This document shows positions 7,732 through 14,955 of a stretch of 18,733 nucleotides of DNA, piece by piece. The notes below the pieces were generated by a model. It made no database searches. It was not told where the DNA came from and saw nothing but the letters and a program-made list of their open reading frames with translations. The DNA comes from JAICIG01 sp035532215. GTDB lineage: Bacteria; Planctomycetota; Planctomycetia; Pirellulales; JAICIG01. A program made the position numbers and the translations under genes. The DNA lies in contig DATKRK010000310.1 in assembly GCA_035532215.1 (NCBI GenBank), forward strand, positions 1 to 18,733. The letters are read 5' to 3'. Position 1 is the stretch's first letter, and every line of letters starts with the position of its first letter.

Positions 7732-7787
7732 GGCACATGGAATGTGCCTGCTACTCGAGCAGGCGGCACATCGAATGTGCCTGCTAC
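7732..7787. repeat. Two copies of a 23-base hairpin repeat ending CTGCTAC
   Basis: Copies at 7732-7754 and 7765-7787 have the form GGCACATnGAATGTGCC followed by CTGCTAC, and differ at one loop base. Each forms a 7-bp stem with a 3-base loop. A third, more diverged copy is at 9260-9282. They sit just after the btaB stop codon, in the 309-bp non-coding space before the microprotein gene. Confidence 0.7.
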
Positions 7788-8518
7788 ATTGCCGTCTTCC
7801 GGCCGACGAAGCGATAGTACGGAACCCGCAAGCCCGGCAGGTAGGGAACCGGGGCGCGCCGCTCGTGAAGCGAGACGGTTTCGAACTTCCGCTGGAGATA
7901 GGACGGATGATCTGGGCTGAGGTGCACGTTGTCGCGCCCGAACCAGGCGGGCCAGAAATGTCGCGACCACCAGCCGTGTTGCGCGAGGCCGCGCTGGGCG
8001 TGCTTGCGCGAGACGAAGAAATCGACGACGCCGATCATGCCGCCCGGCCGCAGCATTTCCCAGGCGCGGTCGATCGCGGCGAACCAGTCGGGCATCATCG
8101 TCAGCGAGTAAGAACAACTCACGACGTCGACCGGGCCCGCGGACGGTTCGAAGCGGCTGGCATCGGCGCGGATCAGATCGACGTTTTGCCAGCCTCGTTC
8201 GGCGGACCGCCGCCGAGCCACCTCGAGCAGCGACGCCGAAAGATCGACGACGAACACTCGCTGGAGCTCGCCCAATCGCTCGCCGAGATATTCCAGATTA
8301 GCGGCGGTCCCGCCGCCGAGATCGACCCATCGGGCGCCGGCCGCAAAGGGGGTCGAGCCGAACAGTTCCCGGCGGCCGTGCAACAGCCGGTCGCGAAAGC
8401 GATCGTAAGCGGCGGCTTGAGGGCCGTAGAAGCTCTCGAGCCGTTCGGCGTGCGATGCGCCCCGAATGGGCGCCAAAGTCAGGTGATACAGCGTCCGCAA
8501 GTCGGCGGCTAACGACAT
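7784..8518 (-). CDS. btaB: BtaB-like methyltransferase of betaine lipid (DGTS) synthesis
   Basis: This 244-residue class I SAM-dependent methyltransferase has motif I VDLGGGTAANLEYL (residues 65-78), an acidic loop VVDLS (90-94), DADASRFEP-type adenine contact (RADASRF, 117-123) and SCSYSLTMMPDW (134-145) at the substrate side. C-terminal motifs WWSRHFWPAWFGRDNVHL and PYLPGLRVPYYRFVG match the BtaB family, which adds three methyl groups to diacylglyceryl-homoserine to give DGTS. It lies 26 bp downstream of the truncated btaA reading frame, the usual btaA-btaB order, and looks intact at full length. The ATG at 8518 gives the usual start. Activity depends on the BtaA product, which this locus probably cannot make. 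The family call is firm from context plus motifs; the reaction is inferred from the family. Confidence 0.82.
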   Translation of the reverse strand: MSLAADLRTLYHLTLAPIRGASHAERLESFYGPQAAAYDRFRDRLLHGRRELFGSTPFAAGARWVDLGGGTAANLEYLGERLGELQRVFVVDLSASLLEVARRRSAERGWQNVDLIRADASRFEPSAGPVDVVSCSYSLTMMPDWFAAIDRAWEMLRPGGMIGVVDFFVSRKHAQRGLAQHGWWSRHFWPAWFGRDNVHLSPDHPSYLQRKFETVSLHERRAPVPYLPGLRVPYYRFVGRKTAM

Positions 8519-8544
8519 GGCGCCATGCTTTCAGGAACGAGAAC

Positions 8545-9114
8545 CTAGTTGTTCTGTACATCGGCAATATAAAAGCTGCCGTAGGTGTGGACGCGGTCCA
8601 GCGAGTGCAGGCATCCGGCCCAGGCGGCGTGATAATGGAGCAAGTCGCCCAACTCGCGGCGCCGGCCGCGCCACTCGACGGGCAGGCGATCCACATAATC
8701 GCACCGCGTGCCGCCGCTGCGCCACAGTACCCTGGCGCCGGGCGCCGCACATCGCAACAGCGCTTCCCACTGCCGCGCCAACAGCGACTGATCGTGATGC
8801 CCGAGCCAATCCATGTGATCCAACAGCACGAACCGCGTGAAAGGCTCGGATTGCGCTTCGAGAAATGCGCACGCCGACGTCGTATGAATGCCAAGCCGAT
8901 CGAGCACACCGGCGCGAAGCCGCTGGAAGTTTTCCGGCTTCAAGTACTCCGGACAACAGCCCGGACTGTAGCTGCCGGTCAGGTAGACTCTCCAGAAGTA
9001 ATTGTCGGCCAGCGGCAGCCGGGCGAAGACCGACTCGACGCTGTCTTCGTCGGTCCGCGAATTACGAGCCCCCAGATGAATGTCGCTCACCACCACCGTC
9101 TCGAATCGCAGCAT
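8545..9114 (-). CDS. Chimeric ORF: plcP-like metallophosphoesterase start joined to the C-terminal part of BtaA
   Basis: The 189-residue product has two unrelated parts. Residues 1-23 (MLRFETVVVSDIHLGARNSR, then TDE) are the first metal-binding strand of calcineurin-like phosphoesterases of the PlcP/LpxH type. From about residue 25 it is the C-terminal portion of BtaA (DUF3419): DNYFWRVYLTGSY, CCPEYLKPENFQRL, FVLLDHMDWL (93-104) and APGARVLWRSGG. BtaA proteins are usually near 400 residues, so over half is missing, including the SAM-binding N-terminus; the rest of the phosphoesterase is absent too. The join lies near 9040-9048 and keeps the frame. The ATG at 9114 has a plausible GAGAGG ribosome site; a longer frame to 9225 has no family support. 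btaB follows after 26 bp. Best explanation: an internal deletion spanning the 3' part of plcP and 5' part of btaA, or an assembly join. Enzyme activity is unlikely. Confidence 0.8.
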   Translation of the reverse strand: MLRFETVVVSDIHLGARNSRTDEDSVESVFARLPLADNYFWRVYLTGSYSPGCCPEYLKPENFQRLRAGVLDRLGIHTTSACAFLEAQSEPFTRFVLLDHMDWLGHHDQSLLARQWEALLRCAAPGARVLWRSGGTRCDYVDRLPVEWRGRRRELGDLLHYHAAWAGCLHSLDRVHTYGSFYIADVQNN

Positions 9115-9481
9115 CCTTGCACCCTCTCGAGCGAATCGACCACGGCCAAAGTATCGCAAACGGCTGTGTGCCGCGGATGAACGGTGCGTTAGTTTCCGAT
9201 GAACTCCGCCATGTGCCGTCGCCAACGAACGCAGGGCGCCGATCGACAGCCCCGCTTACGGCATGCGGCGCGTGCCTGCTACTAACGCTGCAGCTTCGCC
9301 GCAATAGGCGCACTCGGTTTGTAAACATCGCGTTTCGGTCGTGTTAAGACTTGCGAATTGCGACGTTCTTGTCTTGACATTCTTCCGCGCCGCGTGAAAC
9401 TGTTGATCGCATCGGGTTCGCATCCCTGGTTTTTGCCTTCTCCGCGCGAGGCTCGCCACGACAATCGTCGATCGGACCTTC
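9115..9481. other. Divergent intergenic region
   Basis: This 367-bp space separates the minus-strand plcP/btaA chimera from the plus-strand membrane protein, so promoters for both should lie here. A TTGACA hexamer is present at 9374-9379 on the plus strand but has no good -10 partner at normal spacing. The hairpin repeat at 9260-9282 is the only other structure noted. No coding frame is convincing. Confidence 0.5.
9260..9282. repeat. Third copy of the GGCA...TGCC/CTGCTAC hairpin repeat
   Basis: GGCATGCGGCGCGTGCC followed by CTGCTAC has the same length and tail as the copies at 7732 and 7765. Its stem bases differ in matched pairs (A-T to G-C and T-A to C-G, plus one G-T wobble), so the hairpin is kept although the sequence has changed. 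Confidence 0.6.
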
Positions 9482-10069
9482 ATGCCGGTGCGATACAACG
9501 CGTCGAATCTGAGTTGCCTGCTGTTTGTTTCCACGATCGCGGGACTGTCGTGGGCCGGCGGCGATTGGACGCTGGCCGTCTACTCGCTGAGCTTCTGGCA
9601 CTACTATCTGTATTGGCTGGCTTACCGCTTCGGCGCCGTGATTCGCGCGTTGATTTACTTGCAGTCCGACGCGACGTACAAGGTCGTCTTCGGCGACAGC
9701 AAGGTGGAGCAGGCGTTCGTGACGTATGAATTCGGCCTCTTGGATTTCTACCGCGAACTGCACTGGGTCGAAGGCGAGTACAACCCGGCCGACCAGGAGC
9801 GCATGCTCTTGAAGTGCAACTACCTGATTGCGCCCGCTGGCGCCGGCACGCTCGTCCGGGCCGTGGAAGCGGCGAACACCGGCGTGTTCTACGTCGTCAA
9901 GGCCGCGATGGAATATTCAAAGAGCCCGGCCAACCCCTTGCAGTTCGCGGTCGGCGCCCTGTGCAACTTGTTCCGCTTGATGAACAACGTACACCCCTTC
10001 GTGCCGTTGCTGTTTCTGCTGCTCCTTGCCGCTTCGCTCGGCGCGGGCGTCTTCAGTTTGGTGAAGTAA
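9482..10069 (+). CDS. Hypothetical membrane protein
   Basis: This 195-residue protein begins MPVRYNASNLSCLLFVSTIA. It has hydrophobic segments at about 9-27 and 30-60, the latter aromatic-rich (LSFWHYYLYWLAYRFGAVIRALIYL), and a strong C-terminal helix at about 172-193 (FVPLLFLLLLAASLGAG). The middle (about 65-165) is soluble in character, with no catalytic motif recognised. Three or so membrane spans with a cytoplasmic or periplasmic middle loop are predicted by eye. It is transcribed alone, divergent from the plcP/btaA chimera and convergent with the LRR gene. The ATG at 9482 fits the first hydrophobic segment. No family or function is claimed. Confidence 0.65.
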   Translation: MPVRYNASNLSCLLFVSTIAGLSWAGGDWTLAVYSLSFWHYYLYWLAYRFGAVIRALIYLQSDATYKVVFGDSKVEQAFVTYEFGLLDFYRELHWVEGEYNPADQERMLLKCNYLIAPAGAGTLVRAVEAANTGVFYVVKAAMEYSKSPANPLQFAVGALCNLFRLMNNVHPFVPLLFLLLLAASLGAGVFSLVK

Positions 10070-10117
10070 CGCAGAGTCGTCGGGCGCTGCTACTGTTTGC
10101 CTTCGTTGCTCAGTTGC

Positions 10118-10242
10118 GTAGGTTATGCTTCAGCATATCCTTTGACGCGCGGCCATACGTCTTGCCTCTCGCGGCTCTCTTCGCCACAGCCTACGAGCGA
10201 GCCGTCGAACGGCGTCGATTGTTATGCTGAAGCATAACCTAC
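10118..10242. mobile_element. MITE-like element with perfect 20-bp terminal inverted repeats
   Basis: The left end at 10118-10137 (GTAGGTTATGCTTCAGCATA) is the exact reverse complement of 10223-10242. Each end is itself a hairpin (TATGCT/AGCATA). The 125-bp unit encodes no protein and lies between the convergent ends of the membrane-protein and LRR genes. No target-site duplication is obvious. It fits a non-autonomous miniature transposable element or large palindromic repeat; in its position it could also act as a two-way terminator. Confidence 0.7.
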
Positions 10243-10314
10243 CTGGCTTTCCTCGATATGTTCGTTCGGGATGCTCACCGGCGGCTGACGCGTTGGGCCG
10301 TTCCTGCGCGATAG

Positions 10315-11487
10315 CTAATCCCAATCCACGCGGAGATCCGGCTTGAGCTTCTTCAGCCGCTCCACGCCTGCCGAGGTCACGGACTTCATGCGCCCCAAGT
10401 CGACGAGCGTCAGGGACTTCATCCGACCCAAGTGCGCCAGGCCCGCATCGGAAATCCGACAGCCGCCCAGACGGAGAACCTCCAACGACTCAGATCGCCG
10501 CAGCGTTCGAAGGCCCTCGTCGGTCACGCGCGTCCCTTCGAGATCTACGTAGAATAACTTCGGGAGTTTCGCCAAGTAACGCATCGATTCGTCGCCGATG
10601 TCGGTTTTGCCCAGGTAGAGGTGCGTCATCCGCGAGAGATTCGAGAGATGCGCGAGCGCGGCGTCGGTGATCTTCGTGCCGCCCAAGCACAATACGTGGA
10701 GCGAGCTGAGCTGGGCAAGGCAACGAATGCCTTTTTCCGTGACGCCGGTTTCGCTCAGATCAAGGGTTTCCAGTTCGCGCAGGGAGGAGGCGTACTCCAA
10801 GGCTGCGTCGGAGATCTTCGTGCGATCGAGGCCCAAGGAGCGCAGGGAAGGGAGGTGCTCCAGGAACGCCGCGTTGGAGACGTTCGTCTCGGAGAGGTCT
10901 AAGTCGCGCAGGGAGGAGAGGCGCCCCAGGGAGGACGCGTCGGAGATATTCGTCTCGGAGAGGTCCAACTCGCGCAACGCGCGCAGAGCGGCAACGTGGC
11001 GAACTCCCTCGTCGCTGATCGGCGTCTTGTCGAGTCCAAGCTGCTCGAGTTGCGGCAGCTTCGCAAGCCCGGCAAGCTGCGTGTCAGCGATTTGAACCTT
11101 CCTAAGCTCCAAGCGCCTCAGCGTGGGAAAGCAAAGAATCGCTCTGAACTGGTCATCGGAGAGCGGAGCGCGATCGTAGCCCAGTAGATCAATGGACGTG
11201 ACGACGTCATCTCGTTCCAGAACGTCCTTGTCGGAGCCGAGTTGCCACGCCTCGCGGTAATCGTCAGGCGTCCCCGCGGCGATCTCGCAGAGGTCATCGG
11301 TGCTACTGCGAAGCACATTCGCCGCGGCAAGACGCTGCCGATAGGCGTGTTCGCGCGAGGCCCACACGGCCAGCGGGATCGAGGCGATAGTTATGACGCA
11401 AAATAGCGTCGCCAGACGGAATTGCGGCCGGCGGAGCTTCGAGCAAACGGACGCAAGGATTCTCATGTTTACGTTCGGTGGTTTCAT
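10315..11487 (-). CDS. Membrane-anchored leucine-rich repeat protein
   Basis: The 390-residue protein has a short basic N-terminus and one membrane helix at about 24-43 (FRLATLFCVITIASIPLAVW), a leader frequently seen in planctomycete proteins. After a helical linker (45-95), about eleven leucine-rich repeats of roughly 24 residues fill 100-390, of the form LxxLxLxxTxIxDxxLxxLxxL. They match the cysteine-containing/bacterial 'TxISDxGLxxL' subtype. Several neighbours are almost identical (LRELDLSETNISDASSLGRL and LRDLDLSETNVSNAAFLEHL). LRR arcs bind proteins or other ligands; the ligand here is unknown, and the domain should face the periplasm or other non-cytoplasmic space. Start is uncertain: ATG at 11487, or ATG at 11466 (MRILAS). 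Neither has a clear ribosome site. Confidence 0.85.
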   Translation of the reverse strand: MKPPNVNMRILASVCSKLRRPQFRLATLFCVITIASIPLAVWASREHAYRQRLAAANVLRSSTDDLCEIAAGTPDDYREAWQLGSDKDVLERDDVVTSIDLLGYDRAPLSDDQFRAILCFPTLRRLELRKVQIADTQLAGLAKLPQLEQLGLDKTPISDEGVRHVAALRALRELDLSETNISDASSLGRLSSLRDLDLSETNVSNAAFLEHLPSLRSLGLDRTKISDAALEYASSLRELETLDLSETGVTEKGIRCLAQLSSLHVLCLGGTKITDAALAHLSNLSRMTHLYLGKTDIGDESMRYLAKLPKLFYVDLEGTRVTDEGLRTLRRSESLEVLRLGGCRISDAGLAHLGRMKSLTLVDLGRMKSVTSAGVERLKKLKPDLRVDWD

Positions 11488-11678
11488 CGGTAGACGCTCG
11501 CTTCAAGTCATGCCCGTCCATCGCAACGCGGAAAATCAGACACCCAGCCTTTGAGTGAGCGGCGCGGCCAAGGCCCGATCCGCATCGTCCGTTAAGTGAA
11601 CGCGCATTCACACTGGGCGGACCCGGCGAACAGTTTGGGCGTTTGGGTTTGCCTCGCCGAAACACGATTCAGCGTCAC

Positions 11679-11698
11679 CGGGGGGCTGACGCCCCCCG
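11679..11698. terminator. GC hairpin after the sulfatase gene
   Basis: CGGGGGGC at 11679-11686 pairs with GCCCCCCG at 11691-11698 around loop TGAC. It lies 31 bp past the sulfatase stop on the minus strand. The stem is strong, but no T run follows, so it is a weak terminator candidate or another dispersed palindrome. Confidence 0.4.
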
Positions 11699-11729
11699 CT
11701 CGCCTGTCTCGTGACGCCTACGCGGATTC

Positions 11730-13280
11730 CTACTTTGTTCTGCTTTCGTGTACCTCCCCTCGCGGGCGAATGTTCTTGCTCGCGACGCCAGTCAGCGAAT
11801 CGCCCAGGTCGGCGCGGGCGGCGGAGGCGACTTGTTGCAAACGCTCGACAACGTCGGGATGCGCGGCGGCGACGTTCTTCGTCTCGCCGGGATCGTCCTT
11901 GAGGTCGTGGAGCGACAGGCCGATCTTTTCGACGCGGTAGCCGTGCCGGCTGGCGATGCCGCGAATGCCTGAGAGTTCGATCGACTGCGGCTTGAGCTGG
12001 CCGTAGTTCGACGGCTTGCCGCCTTTGCCGGGCTCGCCGGCGACGGTCAGATACTCGTGCGGCAGGTGCAGCTTCCAGTCGCCTTGCCGCACGGCGTGCA
12101 GTTCGTCGCCCGAGTAGTACCAAAACACGTCGCGCCCCTTGGCGCCCGGCTGGCCGAACAACAGCGGCGCCAGGTCGATGCCGTCGAGCTTCGCGTCAGG
12201 CAGCTTGGCGCCGGCCAGCCCGGCGATCGTCACGCAAAAGTCCATCGTCGAGGCGATCTCGTCGCAGACGCGCCCCGCGGGCACTTTGCCGGGCCAGCGC
12301 ACCAGGCACGGCTCGCGCATGCCGCCTTCGAACGTTGTCAGTTTGCCCTCGCGCAATCGGCCGGCCGAGCCGGCATGTTCGCCGTACGACAGGAACGGGC
12401 CGTTATCCGATGTGTAGATCAGCAGCGTCCGGTCGCTGAGGCCGTGCTTTTCCAGGGCGGCCAGGATCTGCCCGACCGACCAATCGAGTTCCTGGATCAC
12501 GTCGCCGTACAGCCCGCGACCGCTCGTGCCGCGAAAACCCTCCGAGGCGAAGATCGGCACGTGGGGCATGATGTGCGGCAAATACAAGAAGAAGGGCCGC
12601 TCGCGGTTCTTTTCAATGAACTTGACCGCCCGCTCTGTCAACCGCCGGGTGAATTGCGACTGATCGGGGTCGCGCTCGACGATGGTTTCGTTTTCGTACA
12701 GCGGCAGCGCCGGAATATCGCGGATCACCGGGTGCAGCGGGCCGTTGTCGTTGGAATAGGGAATGCCGAAGAACTCGTCGAAACCTTGCCGCGTAGGCAG
12801 AAACGCCGGTTGATGGCCGAGGTGCCACTTGCCGTAAATCGCCGTGGCGTAGCCTTGGTCACGGCACATTTCGCTGAGCAGCGTTTCCCGCGGGTTGAGG
12901 CCGACCGTGCTGGTGTGATTCAGCGCCCCGGCCATGCCCACGCGGTTCGAATAACAGCCGCTCAACAGCGCCGCGCGCGACGCCGTGCAAACCGGCTGCG
13001 CCACGTAGAAATTGGTAAACCGCGTGCCTTCGCGGGCCAGCCGATCCATGTTCGGCGTTTTCAGATCGCTGGCGCCGAAGCAGCCCATGTCGCCGTAGCC
13101 TTGATCGTCGGCGAAGATAAACACGATGTTCGGCCGCTGGGCGTCAGTGGCGAGAGCGCCGATCGGGCGCGCGAATGGCGCGGCTCCGCCCAGCAGTGTC
13201 AGGCAGACAACGAGCAGCGATGGCCAGCGGCGCACGGCCGACGAGCGGGCGAAAGGCGCGGATTCGTATCGGACAAGCAT
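11730..13280 (-). CDS. Secreted arylsulfatase (type I, formylglycine)
   Basis: The protein has 516 residues from the ATG at 13280; an in-frame TTG at 13310 would add 10 residues, but the ATG gives the better signal peptide (basic head, then SLLVVCLTLLGGAA, cut near residue 45). The sulfatase core starts RPNIVFIFADDQGYGDMG, with the two metal-binding Asp. CTASR at 98-102 is the C-x-A-x-R motif whose Cys becomes formylglycine, the catalytic aldehyde hydrate. GKWHLG supplies the active-site Lys and His, and YTSDNGP the Asp-Asn metal ligands. The C-terminal subdomain (WKLHLP, LHDLKDDPGETKN) is typical. Such enzymes remove sulfate from polysaccharides or aryl esters in the periplasm; planctomycetes carry many. 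The exact substrate cannot be read from sequence. It needs a formylglycine-generating enzyme encoded elsewhere. Confidence 0.93.
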   Translation of the reverse strand: MLVRYESAPFARSSAVRRWPSLLVVCLTLLGGAAPFARPIGALATDAQRPNIVFIFADDQGYGDMGCFGASDLKTPNMDRLAREGTRFTNFYVAQPVCTASRAALLSGCYSNRVGMAGALNHTSTVGLNPRETLLSEMCRDQGYATAIYGKWHLGHQPAFLPTRQGFDEFFGIPYSNDNGPLHPVIRDIPALPLYENETIVERDPDQSQFTRRLTERAVKFIEKNRERPFFLYLPHIMPHVPIFASEGFRGTSGRGLYGDVIQELDWSVGQILAALEKHGLSDRTLLIYTSDNGPFLSYGEHAGSAGRLREGKLTTFEGGMREPCLVRWPGKVPAGRVCDEIASTMDFCVTIAGLAGAKLPDAKLDGIDLAPLLFGQPGAKGRDVFWYYSGDELHAVRQGDWKLHLPHEYLTVAGEPGKGGKPSNYGQLKPQSIELSGIRGIASRHGYRVEKIGLSLHDLKDDPGETKNVAAAHPDVVERLQQVASAARADLGDSLTGVASKNIRPRGEVHESRTK

Positions 13281-13562
13281 GGCGGAAGGTCTCGGAAGGG
13301 AAGATCGCAAAGGGAATGTCTCGCAGGGCGGCGGCGCGTCACAGGCGTTCGCTCGTCCCCAATATGGGCCGACGATCCGCCGGGGTCAAACTGCCGTTTG
13401 CCGTTGGCATGCTGATGGGCGGGCGATTCGCGAGCCGAGGGCGGACCTTGATTTCGTCGCCGATATCGGCCAGAATCCAAAATTCTCAAGCGGTTTACAG
13501 CCTAGGGTGAACAGCCGGTCGCAGCCAAGCAGCGGCCGGAACGACGGGAGCCAGCGAGCGCA
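13281..13562. promoter_or_regulatory. Divergent promoter region of sulfatase and modular-motif gene
   Basis: This 282-bp space lies between two divergently transcribed genes and should contain both promoters. No clear -35/-10 pair or operator palindrome was found by eye. A GGGAG stretch 13-14 bases before the ATG at 13563 is at best a weak ribosome site. Confidence 0.35.
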
Positions 13563-14414
13563 ATGGTGTTCGACCAGATCGAGAAGTTGAAGCGAGAATA
13601 CACCGATAAATACGTCGTGGTCGATGCCGGCCGGCCCGATTTGGCCCGCTTTCGCGGGGCGACGGGCCGCATCAAGACGGTCAACATGAGCGGCCGGGCC
13701 CTGGTCGAGTTCGACGTCAACAACAACATCGGTTGGTACGACATCGCCCTCGATTTCCTGAAAGTCGTCGACCAGCCGCAGCCCAAGCCGGCGGAAAGCC
13801 ACGAAAAGCCGGCCAAGAAAGAAGCCCCCGCCGCCAAGGCCAAGCCCGCCGCGGCGCCCGCCGGCGAAAAGAAGCTCTCGCCGTTGGAAATGGCCCGGGC
13901 CCAAGGCGCCGCCAAGCCAGCCGGCGCGGCGCCGAAGAAATCGACTGCCGACGTTCTGGCCGCCGCCCGAGGCGCCAAGGCCACAGGCGCCGCGCCGGCC
14001 GCCAAGCCGACGCCGGCCGCCGACAAGAAAAAGCCCAGCACGGCCGACATTTTAGCCGCCGCTCGAGCCAACAAAGGGGCGCCTGCCGAAGCCAAGGCCG
14101 AAGCTCCGGCGGCCAAACCGGCCGCGCCGAAACCGGCTGCCGCGGCCCCCGCCGCCCCCAAGGGCAAGTTCTCCACCGCCGACATTCTCGCCGCCGCTCG
14201 GGCGAACAAGGCAGCCGCTCCCAGCGCACCCGCGCCGGCCCCTGCGGCGCAGGCGCCCGCCGAAGAGCCTATCGCCGAGGAAGCCGCGGCCTCCGAACCC
14301 GAATCGGCGCCGGTCGCCACCGTCGAAAAGCCCGCCGCTCTGAAATCTTCGGGCGTCAAGCTAACCAGCACGGCCGAAAAGATCGCCTGGTGCCGCGAGC
14401 ACGACGCGAAGTAA
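13563..14414 (+). CDS. Modular protein with repeated STADILAAAR motifs in Ala/Pro/Lys linkers
   Basis: This 283-residue protein has a compact N-terminal domain (1-70) rich in beta strands (DKYVVVDAGRPDLARFRGAT, RIKTVNMSGRALVEFD), perhaps KOW/SH3-like. After residue 70 it is low-complexity Ala/Pro/Lys, H1-like linker carrying short helical modules: KLSPLEMARAQ (104-114), KSTADVLAAARGAK (126-139), PSTADILAAARANK (158-171), FSTADILAAARANK (203-216) and a diverged STAEKIAWCREH (269-280) at the C-terminus. The stretch 230-255 is acidic. Regular peptide modules on flexible linkers suggest multivalent binding to one partner. No enzyme motif is present and no signal peptide, so it should be cytoplasmic. 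Codon use and GC match the neighbours. The ATG at 13563 starts the compact domain directly. Function unknown. Confidence 0.8.
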   Translation: MVFDQIEKLKREYTDKYVVVDAGRPDLARFRGATGRIKTVNMSGRALVEFDVNNNIGWYDIALDFLKVVDQPQPKPAESHEKPAKKEAPAAKAKPAAAPAGEKKLSPLEMARAQGAAKPAGAAPKKSTADVLAAARGAKATGAAPAAKPTPAADKKKPSTADILAAARANKGAPAEAKAEAPAAKPAAPKPAAAAPAAPKGKFSTADILAAARANKAAAPSAPAPAPAAQAPAEEPIAEEAAASEPESAPVATVEKPAALKSSGVKLTSTAEKIAWCREHDAK

Positions 14415-14955
14415 CCCCGGTGATTTATATTTCGGCCGATTCATTTATATCGCCGCGCGCCGTGCGTGCGCTCTCGGCGCCGGATCGCAAGATTCTCCGA
14501 GAAAACAAGGGGTTCGCGCCGTGCGGGGCCAAAGCGGCGGCGCCAAACAGGGCGTTTTATGCCCGACCGGCGCCCATTTGGCGCTCGTTTTGACGCATAT
14601 CGATAAATTGCCGCGATCGGCGTTTTCGCCTGCGGGCCGAGGTTTTCGCCGTTTTCTTGCAGCGCGGCGGTTTATCAATTGGTGTGGCATATAAATCAAG
14701 ATTTTTCGCTTGCACCCCGCGGTTCTTGGGCCGCTGAACGCGTGTTTTCCCCCCGGCTGCGCTCGGTGCGGCCGCGCCAGTCGTCGAATGACTTTTCATT
14801 CGCTAGAGACCGCCGGGCGAACCGACCTTATCGCCCCGGCGGCTTGCTCGCAATCTCAAGCGCTTCGGGCGGTTGCGGCTTTGCGGCTCGTCTCACGCGG
14901 CAAGCCGCTTGGCGGTTAACGTTGCCGGCCGACGAACGCAGAAAGGCCGCACGCC
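14415..14955. other. Intergenic region without recognised gene
   Basis: The 541-bp space between the modular-motif gene and the HTH gene has a few AT-rich islands in GC-rich DNA. TGATTTATAT at 14421-14430 is inverted at 14689-14698. A small hairpin has arms 14785-14791 and 14796-14802 (CGAATGA/TCATTCG). Short frames on either strand here are Arg/Pro rich and look like chance products of GC content. The HTH gene promoter is expected in the distal part. Confidence 0.45.

Noticed and set aside
7247..8512. 421-codon plus-strand frame over btaB
   Set aside because: Antisense shadow running through intergenic repeats; btaB on the opposite strand has full methyltransferase motifs.
9374..9379. TTGACA as a -35 box for the membrane protein gene
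   Set aside because: No acceptable -10 hexamer at 16-18 bases downstream.
12057..13415. 452-codon plus-strand frame over the sulfatase
   Set aside because: Antisense shadow of the sulfatase; low-complexity Arg/Ala/Val content.
13502..14371. 289-codon minus-strand Ala/Gly-rich frame opposite the modular-motif gene
   Set aside because: Composition is the mirror image of the repetitive plus-strand gene, whose repeated modules explain the coding signal.
14421..14698. 10-bp inverted repeat as ends of a mobile element
   Set aside because: Too short and AT-rich for significance; no second copy and no internal structure seen.
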